Source of the DNA: Trichobilharzia regenti | Lineage: Eukaryota; Platyhelminthes; Trematoda; Strigeidida; Schistosomatidae | Assembly (NCBI GenBank): GCA_944472135.2 | Contig: OX235270.1 | Location: 134,059,632-134,123,631, forward strand | Direction: 5' to 3' | DNA length: 64,000 nt | Shown here: positions 24,305-35,107 of the stretch, piece by piece | Layout: each line of letters opens with the position of its first letter | Numbering within the stretch: position 1 is the first letter of the stretch | Position numbers and translations under genes: made by a program | Notes under the pieces: model-generated | Database searches by the model: none | What the model was told of the DNA's origin: nothing | Seen by the model: the letters and a program-made list of their open reading frames with translations, nothing else

Positions 24305-24490
24305 AATTTAGAGAAACTTGGAAATCCAGAAGTGAGTACCAGACGGCTGTTTCGTCTTAGCTTGGGGCTCATCGTCAGCACGCACCCACCCTTAGTGACT
24401 GGCAACATGACGAAATTGCCAAGAGTTCTAGTCAGAAGTTGTGACGAATGGGATCCATCCAGTTTAGGAGCGAGAACAGATGCTTGCCGT
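24305..24490. repeat. Sm-alpha-like SINE, reversed head plus forward 5' half
   Basis: 24320-24400 on the minus strand holds CTGACGATGAGCCCC (24372-24378 onward) and GAAACAGC (GAAAC at 24349-24353). From 24403 the sequence switches to a forward 5' half (TGACGAAATTGCCAAGAGTT). It ends immediately before the Penelope-like ORF. Confidence 0.6.
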
Positions 24491-24502
24491 CGATGACATT
24501 GG

Positions 24503-25447
24503 TTGGATGGTACACTTTTGATTTTGAAAAATGAGGATGGAGTAAACAACATCCTGAATAAATTTAAAGATGTTCATTCTGCAATAAATTTTACTATTGA
24601 GAAAGAACAAGACTCTAGTACTTCATTCCTAGACGCCCTTATGACCAGAAAAGAGGATGGCACAATAAGAATTGTATATAGAAAACCTACATCAACTGGT
24701 CAGTATACTCATTTTTTCAGCTTCGTGTCCTTGAAATACAGACGCAATCTGATGCAGTGCTCGGTTCACAGAGCAAGAGCAATCTGCTCGGATGAATGTC
24801 TTGATGAGGAACTTAATAATTTTAAACGGTTGCTGAGTGAAAATTGTTATCCAGAAAAGTTCATTGATAAGAATATGAATCAAAAAGCAAGGGAGCCCAA
24901 GGTACCAACAGTTCCTGAAAAGGCCTTATTCTTACAGATCCAGTTCCTCGGCGATTACATCAGCGAAATACTAGCACGACGCTTTAGGAATTTGGTAAAA
25001 AGAGCATTCTTTGCTGCCGAATTACGCTGTGTCTTCAAAACCACTCCTATTTAGCGTTCTGGAGTAAAAGATAAATTGCTTAATTTTGCCTCTTCCATGT
25101 GTATCTACCAATTTAACTGCTCCTGTGGAGCCAGTTACATAGGCCATACAATTAGGCGTGTTTCTTATCGGATTTTTGAACACCACCCTGCGTGGTTAAG
25201 TAAAGGACAAACAAAATCTATTCGTAGTGCTATTTTATCTCATTTTGTGGATACAGAACACAAGATTAATGTCAGCCAGGCTTTCAAAGTCATTTACCGC
25301 ATACCAACAAATCTCATCTTCGCCTTAAGAGTTCGTTTACTAAATGTTGCCGAGTCAGTTGGGATCCACATTAAGAAGCTCACTTTATGTGTCCAAAAAA
25401 AGCTAGTTCAGATATTGTCCTTACCTTGGCCATCTAGGTTCGAATGA
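24503..25447 (+). pseudogene. Penelope-like element: reverse transcriptase end plus GIY-YIG endonuclease
   Basis: One frame runs from 24503 to 25447 with a single TAG at 25052-25054. The first part has LDGTLLILKNED, FTIEKEQ, SFLDALMTRKEDGTI and YRKPTSTGQYTHF, in the order of the Penelope RT region after its catalytic Asp pair. The second part has YQFNCSCGASYIGHTIRR, a GIY-YIG-type nuclease start with the Cys residues typical of Penelope elements, then FEHHP and LSHFVDTEH. The catalytic YxDD should lie at the very start of this frame, where LDG is seen, so the RT is truncated and mutated at its active site. An Sm-alpha SINE abuts the 5' side. The protein would nick a target and copy element RNA. 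Confidence 0.8.
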
Positions 25448-25497
25448 TCCTCATCTTTTTGTAGAAATTTCCTTAATTTTAGTTGATAGTCTATTTG

Positions 25498-25735
25498 GGT
25501 GGTGCCGGTCGTGCCAGAATCACGAAATGGTAGAAGTTAGAATTCATGCATCACCCACTGAGTTGAGTCCCAATGCCTGAATGGTCTACGAATTTCCTTT
25601 GTAACCAGAAGGTTCTTCGTTCGAACCTTGGAGGGTACACGCCTCTGAAGAGTCTTAAACTAAAGGGAAACAGCTTTCCAGCACTGGTCTTCAGTGATTC
25701 TCTAACTGTTAGCGATCCGTCGGCAATCTTGAAAT
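25498..25735 (+). repeat. Sm-alpha-like SINE with canonical-length ribozyme core
   Basis: The tRNA-like part has GCCTGAATGGTCTACGAAT (A box) and GTTCGAACCTTGG (B box). The ribozyme arm has CTGAAGA at 25645-25651, directly followed by GTC, then GGGAAACAGC (GAAA at 25667-25670). The spacing between CTGANGA and the stem-II arm is that of a standard hammerhead. The 3' arm of stem II is mutated (AAAGG rather than AGGAC), so cleavage is doubtful. Confidence 0.65.
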
Positions 25736-25747
25736 ACATGAAAATAC

Positions 25748-25792
25748 ACGACATCGAAGCAAATAATCTTTGATTATTTGCTTCGATGTCGT
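25748..25792. repeat. Perfect 21-bp hairpin with 3-nt loop
   Basis: 25748-25768 and 25772-25792 are exact reverse complements around TTT. It lies just downstream of a SINE and may be a repair or insertion scar. No T run follows that would suggest a pol III terminator. Confidence 0.9.
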
Positions 25793-26267
25793 TATTAATT
25801 CTATAGGCTTGAATTGGATACTGATAAGTTATTAGGCTGTTTTAAATTTTTTGTTTTGATTCCGTGCTGTTGTCACATGAGTGTCACGCTCTTTTGATTA
25901 GTGTGATAAAGTTATTACTCGTTTTACCAATTGACAAATGGCAGTCCTATATTCTGTGTACTTTAAAATTTTTTAACCTACTTTTCTTAAAAAAACATTT
26001 ATGGTCTACAGCTCAATTTAATTTCCACTGGTAGTGGCTTATGCAGTCTTTTGCCTACTGCTTGTTTTAACCACTTGCTGTTACTGTTAGTGGTGGTGAT
26101 GATGACGGTAGAATTCTAAAGAATATATTCGTATAATTTACTCTGTCATAGTGTACTACACTAGTTAGTATTCAGCTTTAGTCAATGTGTATATTAATCA
26201 ACAGGTTGAATTCTCTCTACTCCGCGTCTAGCAATGCATAAATATATCATAGTCTCAATTCTTTTTA
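25793..26267. other. Non-coding
   Basis: AT-rich. No gene seen. Confidence 0.4.
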
Positions 26268-26831
26268 AATAAAGCAAGAAAAAGAGTTTGTGCAGAATGA
26301 GATGGTACAATTGGCTGCTTATTTCGTTAATCTCTCTCATCATCAGCTGCCTACAGCCTAAAGAAATCACTAAGTACACTATGCACAAAATCATTTTTAA
26401 CATATTTACGATTTCCACATGATGTCAGCTGACAGAGAGTTCACGTATAGACATAAAATCAATATATGCATACAATGGTAAGAGAGTTACTTAATAAGAC
26501 CAAGAATTGAGTACAATGAGGAGTAACTAATAAATTGAGTAACAATCTAGTGAGTTCAACTCAAATCAGAGAAACAAGAGACAAGCAAAAGTTACTACAC
26601 TATAGGAAAGAGGATTGAGGTTAAGGCCAAAGACGATATAATCAAATGAGAGAGAGAAGACATCCAGTTACCAGGATAGGGAAAGACTGATAACTGCTTC
26701 TTTCTGAACACATAAAACGAGTTACAGGAGTTTGATAGCGATTGCTTCGGTATAATTGAGCAAAATCGAACTGTTTTGTTTACTAAACGTTTAATTATAC
26801 ACCCCTTCGAACATTCAAACTACCTATGAAC

Positions 26832-26917
<86 letters not shown>

Positions 26918-27854
26918 TTATTTGTTTTGACACTTGGTATTGAATTCTGATTATAATTCACAAACATCTTAATTGCATTTCATACTATTATTACTCTATG
27001 GAATTACTCCGGTTAAATCTCTTCAAGAGATATAATGTTTTATTAAATATGCCATTCTACAGCTTGATAATAAATTCATTGAAAAGAGTCTTTCTGCCGA
27101 ATATTTTGTCCCTAATACTTTTTCTGTTGATAATTTTAAAGGATTTCACGATGTCCACCTCATGACCTGTACTTTAGTTACACCAGTAAAACAGAAAGAA
27201 AGGTGCATCTCCGATTTTCTTAAAATGTACCAAAAAGCCTATGTCTCAAGGCAACTAAGGCCTATAATAACGCCATCGCCAGACATCTCATCAAAAGAGG
27301 TCATGAAGTGGACATCGTGAAATCCTTTAAAATTATCAGTCGATGAAATAGTTCCATTCTGCTCAATTATACCGAAGCAATCGCTATCAAACTCCTGTAA
27401 CTCGTTTTATGTGTTCAGAAAGAAGCAGTTATCAGTCTTTCCCTATCCTGGTAACTGGATGTCTTCTCTCTCTCATTTGATTATGTCGTCTTTGGCCTTA
27501 ACCTCAATCCTCTTTCCTATAGTGTAGTAACTTTTGCTTGTCTCTTGTTTCTCTGATTTGAGTTGAACTCACTAGATTGTTACTCAATTTATTAGTTACT
27601 CCTCATTGTACTCAATTCTTGGTCTTATTAAGTAACTCTCTTACCATTGTATGCATATATTGATTTTATGTCTATACGTGAACTCTCTGTCAGCTGACAT
27701 CATGTGGAAATCGTAAATATGTTAAAAATGATTCTGTGCATAGTGTACTTAGTGATTTCTTTAGGCTGTAGGCAGCTGATGATGAGAGAGATTAACGAAA
27801 TAAGCAGCCAATTGTACCATCTCATTCTGCACAAACTCTTTTTCTTGCTTTATT
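26268..27854. mobile_element. Inverted pair of Penelope-like 3' ends
   Basis: 26268-26780 and 27341-27854 are nearly perfect reverse complements of about 510 bp. A second nested inverted pair (27129-27168 and 27298-27337, 40 bp, one mismatch) lies inside. On the + strand, 27280-27450 translates to ARHLIKRGHEVDIVKSFKII and, further on, a CVQKEAVISLSLSW block. That block parallels the end of the Penelope-like ORF at 25.4 kb (CVQKKLVQILSLPW). So both arms are element tails facing opposite ways. Stops interrupt both. Confidence 0.7.
26835..26913. repeat. (TA)n microsatellite
   Basis: About 79 bp of uninterrupted TA inside the spacer of the inverted Penelope-like tails. Confidence 0.95.
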
Positions 27855-28229
27855 CATCTTCTTAAAGGGGAATAAATGTAAGTCTGCTCTACTTTGTTTG
27901 CTTATTACACGTGTATTGGAATTAATTTATTCTAGGGAGAAAAAACAATAATAGATTTTTCTCCTCTTGCTTTTAAAATCTTCGATTCCTCCCTAACTTA
28001 TTTTCTGTATTTTCATTTTTATTAATACATGTCTGCCTATCTATCAGCTTATGTCCTGTGTGTGTGTGTGTACGCACGTCAGTTCATCTGTTGTGAATGT
28101 AACAACGATCAGTCTTACTTACTCTCTTATGACTGTTATGTCACATAGAACAGATTTTGTTTAAAAATTTATACATTTTCAAGAGTTAGTTTGTAGGCAC
28201 TTGATTTGATTGAAGTTTGGCGTACTGCG
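27855..28229. other. Non-coding
   Basis: AT-rich with a short GT tract near 28058-28070. No gene seen. Confidence 0.4.
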
Positions 28230-28870
28230 AATCGATACCGTTCAAAACCAGAAGGGAGTACTTTGGAAAGCTGTTTCGTTCTAGTTTGAGACTCTTCATC
28301 ATCAGTACACACCAGCTTCCCAACTCAAGACCTCGTTGCTGCAATTCAAGCTCGCAGACTATTCAGACTCGACTCAGCAACATTGTCGTTTACAACCCTA
28401 ATGCCGCCGATGAGCTCCAAAAAAGAACGAAATAGCTGCTGTCCAGTACTCTCTGGCTCTTTAAACTGATATCAATCCATAGGTCAAAATTGAAACAAAA
28501 ATGAAATCCCTACAAACAAACTCTTGAAAATTAGTCTGATAGTGGCTAATGACTGACTGCGTGACGAAGTTGCCTGGGGTTCTAGTGAGAAGTAGTGGCC
28601 AGTAGGGTCCAACAGGTCTGGAGTGAGGAAAAAAAATACTCGGCGTGGGTGGTGGTCGTGCAAAAATCATGAAACGGTGGAAGTTGGAATTCATGATCTG
28701 ACCATTGAGTCGGGTCCCAGTGGTGGCTGAATGGTCTACGAGTTTGACCTGTAGCCGAAAGGTCCTGGCTCCGACCTTAAGTGAGTGCGTGCTGATGATG
28801 AAGAATCCCAAACTACGACGAAACGCCTTTCCAGTTTTCGCTGGGTTTTAGCGGTTGTCTAACTGTTATC
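28230..28870. repeat. Sm-alpha-like SINE, reversed head then forward full unit
   Basis: The reversed head has a ribozyme domain at 28265-28310 (minus): CTGATGA at 28299-28305 and GAAAC at 28273-28277. The forward unit (28510-28870) has A box GGCTGAATGGTCTACGAG, a mutated B box, CTGATGA at 28792-28798 and GAAAC at 28820-28824. In both, TGAAGA (six extra bases) sits between CTGATGA and the stem-II arm. These two copies keep CTGATGA and GAAAC best of all in the window. Confidence 0.7.
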
Positions 28871-31539
28871 ACTTCGTAGTCAAAAATTGAAATTTATATA
28901 TTTCCCTTCATAATCGGTTTATGCACAAAAAATATCTTACACTTTATAAATTTTCGACAGTGTGTTATTTAATAAGTCACTTTACAAGCATTTTGTTTTT
29001 GTCCATTTCTTGATGAGATTATCTGAGCTGAAGTAGTGTCTACTTGAGATTTTCTGAATATCAGAAAACTTTATACATTTAAGATATTTCTTAGCTTACC
29101 ACTCACTGTGTTGAATTTAAACTTCTAACCGCAAATTAATGTAGTTGTTAGTCTCAACACCGAAGCACTACTACTCTATCTTAAGTGAAAATTCAGCATT
29201 TTTCAAATCCAGCGACAGCATTCCTAGCATGAGACGTTAAGAGTGATATTTACAGATAGTGGATAGTCTGGAGAGATTTGAATAAACATCATTCAGTGCG
29301 CTAATTATGTTATCATTTCCCTTCGACACCGCACATGTAGTGTTCAGTCGGCATGCAGATAAATGAGTGCAGGGCCGGTAACTCGGAGGCTGCTCGTGCG
29401 AATCCTGTCTTGATCTAGATCTTCATTCCATTTTCAATTGTCGTCCTTTACACCAATAAGAAACAGTTTGCCAACTAAAGACTATCCCACGTAGACTCAC
29501 CATCGAATAAATGGTTCTCGATTAATCAAGTCAGTAAACTAGTTCAGTATAGGTTACTTAATATGATGATATAATTCATGGAGCTTGGTGTGTCAAGTAC
29601 TTTTCCTGTATACAATAAGGAAAGGTTAGTTCTGTTAGAATGAAAAGAACAATAAGTTCAGCGAATATCTCTTTTCAGCAGTTTCATTCTCAAAGGCAGC
29701 TGTACAATAGCAGGTATACACATAAGTTCATACTAAATACAATTAGCATTTAATTCCACATAATAATAGGCTTCTATAATCGGAGAAGTGTGAGTCGAAA
29801 AAGAGCTCTCATCATTTCACTAGCCCACTGTATCATCAGAAGAATCTGCAATATTGACTGCTTAGAAGAAGAGATCATATTTCTCAAAAATATCCGAGCT
29901 CAGAATCGATACCCAATACGTTTGGCGGAGAAGCACATGAAACCAAATCCAAAAAGATAAGAATGCACTCTAATACCAAAGAAACCACTATATACGAACC
30001 TGAACATCAGTGGAGACTTAGCGGTAGATATCTTAAAGAGGAGAATCTCTAGTCCTGTAACAACTCTAAGAGTGATATTCTTTAGCCGCCCACTGCTTCT
30101 AAGCTATACGAACGAAAAACTCCCGCCTATAACTACTGCAATATGCATAAATCATTTCACCTGATCCTGCAGATCTAAGTACATAGGTCGTTCTATGCAG
30201 GTCCTTTCAAAACGTGTTAGAGAATATTTACCCAGCATGACTGCGAAGAGAAGACCGTGGTTCAATCAGGAGCGTCGTAAGTGAACACCTTGTCAACTGA
30301 ATCATTATTGAGAGTCATTCACTCAGTAGACAAAGATCTACCAAAGGCAGTGTTTCCGACTTCTTCGTACTGAAGAATCCCTCACCATATATGCATCCAA
30401 AAGCGGAGCTATGTGTTCTTAAGAGACTGGTCCAACCTCTACATTTACCATAGATCTAGTTCGGTTTGACTCCTCAGTTTTCGTTTCTTGGTTTTTTCAT
30501 TCCCTTCATTACTTTTTTCATTTCATTTATAAAAACTACTGTTGTTCCCATGCTCATCCCGATTCACACCTATATTATTTAAAAAAACTATTTTCTAGTG
30601 CTGTGAAATTTTTTTTTCTAAACCCCTTCTAATCTAATATTTACACCTTCAAACTTTCAAATCAAGTTGAAAATTATTATCACCTTTAATCTCCTCTTTC
30701 GTTATTATGTAGAATTAAATAGTAATTGTATTTATGTAAAGTTATGTATATAAATGCGATTCTACAGCTGCTTTTGAGGATGAAATCACCGAAAAGATAT
30801 CTTTGCTGAACCACTTTTTCTTCTCAGCTGAGGATGTGTCGCCAGGCCATAACTCATTCTGGAATATTAGAGTACCGACCGCATACATATTATTTGACTG
30901 TGTCTATTGATAAACAAGATGTGTATAATGCTGATACAAACTCTGTACTTTTATAAATTCAAAATAGCATTAAAATTGACAGTAAGATAGACTTTAAAGG
31001 GAATATTTTTGTAGTGATGTTAGTTACAATTGGACTGTTGATTTGTCTGCTGAAGTTATCGTAAATTTCTCGTCGTTTATTCGATTATTCTGGAACGAAA
31101 TGCTCGGCCTCTGTCGACATATCGGTTTCTAGTAGAAACAATTTTATGATGCCTTCGAGCTTAAAAATTGTAAGTAATACATGCGAGTCTCACTGGACAT
31201 GCAGGTACGTTAAGATGACAAGACACATATAAGACGAAACGAGTTTCCTACATTCTACTGTTTGTCATCACCCGCCAAAATAACGCCATGACTTGCATCA
31301 TCGAGTAAAGTAAATGGTTTGTCATTGCATGATGTCAAATGGCGTTACAAATTCGAGTGCTAACGAGAGTGAAATACTCAGGTCTAGGTATTCCTCCAGA
31401 TTGCCTGCAACCTATTAACATTAATTCAAAGTACACCACTACGGTGAGTGACCTAGTTTGGTATTTTGTATATGTCTAGGAGAATTCCGTAAGCAATAAG
31501 ACTTATGACGAGACATTGGTTACACCGTAGAGATCAGCC
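28871..31539. other. Long non-coding stretch
   Basis: No coherent frame, LINE block or SINE box was found. It may be old decayed repeat. A search against a schistosome repeat library would decide. Confidence 0.4.
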
Positions 31540-31730
31540 AGTTAGTTGTCATTCCTAACTCCTCAGTGGTAAGGTCTCTAGCTGCAACACTGAGTAACAC
31601 TGGTTCCAATCTCAGGGGGAGGCATCAATCCCTTGAGGATTGTAAAGTCACCTTAATGACGACAAACAAAAGACCTTAGTCCAAGGCTTCCTTCCTGTCT
31701 GCCTCCTTCAACCGCCTAATATCACATTCG
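31540..31730 (+). repeat. tRNA-like SINE, third type
   Basis: CTCAGTGGTAAGGTCTCTAG and GGTTCCAATCTCAGG sit at A- and B-box spacing. A related copy lies at 40855-41045. The parent tRNA is not clear. Confidence 0.4.
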
Positions 31731-32769
31731 ACAGGTTTTCGTTTCTTCTCCTGCTTGTAGTTTATTTGGTTAAAAACATACAAAAAATATGTTGGCTTAT
31801 AAATAGACATTTCGATTTTCAGGCAATCATTTGTCTCTTTTCGGCCTTGTTGTGCTATCTGAGCTGAATGATGGTAGTTTTATTGAGGAGTTTTCATTAT
31901 CCTTCTAGAGAACCACTTCAGCGCTAACTCCACAGTGAAGTAAACTTTAGAAATTCCCCATGAATAAAAATAACCGTCTATCCTGATGAAGTTTAATACA
32001 CCGAAAGACTTTTTGATTGGACACTGGTTACTAACTAGTGTAATTTGTCTAGTCCTGCCTTTGGTGCAAACTGAATTCTATCCGTCAAGTTTACAATATG
32101 GTCAAGCATGATAGCTGATTCGCGATCTCGGTGCACTCTGAATTATTGTTGTTATTAGGTAGTTGAATGCAATCAGCAGGAAGGCTTGCTTGACAAAAGT
32201 ATCGTGCTTATGTTGGTACTCATCAGTCAGCAAGGTGTATCTGCAAACGCGAGTCCAAAACACCGAGAGATTGCTAAGCCAATAACTCACTAATCATATC
32301 TATACTTTTCAATGACTACAATCGCTTCAAAAAAACAAACAAACAAAAAAACAAGTGGTTCAAAAAACAGTCTTTTATTTTGATAGGCTCATTTACATAG
32401 CTGTACAGTGGCATTTATAAACAGTTTTGTTTGATAGGCATGTATAATGTAATGATTTATGTAATTAATTAACCATGGCAACAAGAAGAAAAAAACTCAT
32501 CTGAATATCATTCTTACCATAAATAAATTAAAATCAAAAGAATACCTGTTGAAATTGTGAATACTAATCAAAATGTAACAGAAAACATAAAGAAATTAAT
32601 AAGTTTATATCAATTACACTGTAGTAATGATGAAGTATTAGGAAAGTGAGATGTAATCAGCAAAAGCCGAGGAAGAAAAAAACCTGAATATCACGTAAGG
32701 GGAGAAAAAAAACAGAATAGAAAGGGTGAATACTTGCAAAGTGTAGCGAATAATACTGACCAAACACTG
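31731..32769. other. Non-coding
   Basis: AT-rich, with no gene or repeat family recognised. Confidence 0.4.
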
Positions 32770-34260
32770 AAGAAAAAAGAACAAGATATAGGAATTGGTT
32801 GAAGAATTCCCCTTTGCATAACCTTGCCTAGTTTACTGGCTGATTCTAAGCCCGGAAGACTGGGTGTGAAGCTAGCCAGCCCACTTTGTGAAAACAATGA
32901 CATCGTTACTAAACCTGCGGAGCTCAGGTAAAATTAACCTATTCACAATACAAATCAGGAAGACTCAGCAATTTGACGACAGATGACGCCGATGGGTGAA
33001 AGCCTTGGTCGATACATCCTCTTTGGATGAAATCGGAAGTAAAAGTATGAACATGGAATGCTGCCACCGTGTTTAAGGCTTACTGGCGAGGCTGTTCAGA
33101 AATCAGAAGATATGATATAGAAATGTTAGGAATCTGTGAGAGGAGATGGAGCGGAAATAGACTGTCCAAATTGTTGACTGAACAATCAATAATCTACTAC
33201 GGTCACTGAAGATTCCCATACAGTAGGAACTAATCTGCCTCAAGATCATGAAAACGGCATCCAACTGAAAGCGTAGTAAAGTCACAGTTATACAGTGCTG
33301 CACATTCACAGGCGACCCTGATCTGGTGGAGAAGGATGACTTCCATAGACAACTGTAAACAGTAGTGAACAAGACCCTGACCATACTATTAGACACAAAA
33401 TTGAGAAGAGCAGATGCAGAATCAAACCGTTATCTAGTACAGGGAACCTTCAAAATCAAATTAAAAGTTTGCAAAGAAGGTGGAGATAAACCACAATTAA
33501 ACTTCAGCGCTCGGAAACTGAAGGACGAAAGTACAAAAGACACCTTTTCTGTAGTAATCAGCAAAACGTTGGAGGTATTAGGCAACATCACCGAGAAAAT
33601 CTGTGTAGAAGAACACTGAAACTTAAAGAAAGGGACATGGAAGAGAACCTGTATCAAAACCTCTGGGAAGAGGAATAGTTAAGACAAAGAATGGTTGACT
33701 AGGGACGCCTAAAAACTGAGAAACGAGAAAAGGATGGTGAAGCAGAAGCTAAAACAGTGCAGAGATGAACGACGAAAGGAAAAGCTGAATGTAATCAACA
33801 GACCATCTAACAATAAAACTGAAATCACAACACTTTACCAAATAATCAGGGTAGAGAACAAAGTAGGTGGAACTAACACAAGATGGGGAAAGGCGGAACA
33901 AAGAATTTACTGGGTTAATCGCTCTTAAACCGATCACCATTTACAACTCATGCATAAATAGCATTGGTAGACAGGACTGCTAATGAACGCCTACCCTCAT
34001 ATAAAAACAGATTTAATTAAGGCCATGAAGTTACTAAAAGCCGAGAAAGCAGCAGGACTAGTTCGAATCCCCCCAGAAGCACTGATAATGGACCTATACA
34101 CATAGCGCGACTGCACAAGGTGTTTAAAGAAAGTCAAAGCTGAGAGACTTAAGCATATGCAAGCACTGCCGCTAAATCCCTCCCCTGTCCACCCAAAACG
34201 TTAGGCTGTATCATGTTGGAAAGACCAAAAGATGCAGTGGATGTAAGACTTAGCACAGAC
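32770..34260 (+). pseudogene. RTE-like LINE, endonuclease half, decayed
   Basis: A 5' leader resembling the SINE body (GGGTGTGAAGCTAGCCAGCC, 32850-32880) leads into ATGAACATGGAATG (about 33047) and broken apurinic-endonuclease-like blocks: YDIEMLGICERRWSGN near 33110-33160, matching the LGI-x-E-x-RW block. Further down, AMKLLKAEKAAGLVRIPPEAL (34020-34090) matches the segment just before RT motif 1 in RTE-type ORFs. Many stops and shifts are present. The ORF is 3'-truncated before the RT core. Confidence 0.6.
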
Positions 34261-34279
34261 TAAATTGCAACACTACGCA

Positions 34280-35107
34280 TCATCCATTCATTCCCACGAC
34301 CGTATGGAAGCCGTCTGCATTATATCCGTAGCATATATCCAAGCCACCGAACCTGGTGTTCCAGTTTGGCAACACTCTGAAAGAGGATCTCCAGTGTATC
34401 CAAACACGCATTACCATACCTCGTAATTACCCACATGATAATGGCACCGGATTCATGCAACTCAATAAAGGTAGAAACGGTTGAGCACGCAGAGTCGATG
34501 CACATCCTCAGCTTGAAGGGGCTACTTTTCACAAAAACGAAAGCGATGGAAAAGGCATCGGCGATCGGTAACACCAGACAACTATTTAGACTCATCAGGT
34601 AAACAAGTGGTAAAAGGCAAATGATAAGTGAAACAATCTCTGAGATGAATGGCACCATAATTAGCTCCCAGGATAGACGACTGGAACGCTGGAAAGAACA
34701 CTATGAAGAGCAGTTTAATTGGCCTACAGCCATACTCAACCTGCCGAACATCCAACACCTCCCTAAATGGGATATAGACACAGGTCCTCCGTCCCTAACT
34801 GAGGTTACTAAAGCTGTCACTAGTCTGAAACAAGGCGAAGCAGCAGGACCTGATGGAATGACTCCAGAGGTATTTAAGCAGGGTGGAGACAGTTTACTGA
34901 TTCACTCACTCCCTGTGACTTATGATTTCCAATGAAAATATATTGTTCTTCGTTATTACTATTCCTTTGTCTCACACCTCTGTTTACTGTCCCTATTATG
35001 CATTTCTTCTACTTTCTTGTCTTGCTTTGTGTGCTACATGGAGTGGAGTGTGGTGACTTGAACTGCCACACATCGGTGTAAGGTTCTATATCAAAAACAG
35101 ACAGTTT
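34280..35107 (+). mobile_element. Internally deleted non-LTR retrotransposon
   Basis: From 34550 the frame has EKASAIGNTRQLFRLIR, one TAA, then the 104-codon ORF 34621-34935 with RLERWKEHYEEQFNWP and EAAGPDGMTPEVFK, the block before RT motif 1. At about 34905 it jumps directly to TTCACTCACTCCCTGTGACT and the 3' UTR that follows the ORF end in the 47-kb copy. The RT core and C-terminus are thus deleted while both ends survive. Confidence 0.7.

Noticed and set aside
34320..34658. 112-codon minus ORF with a hydrophobic start
   Set aside because: It is opposite the LINE frame, which has the recognisable blocks.
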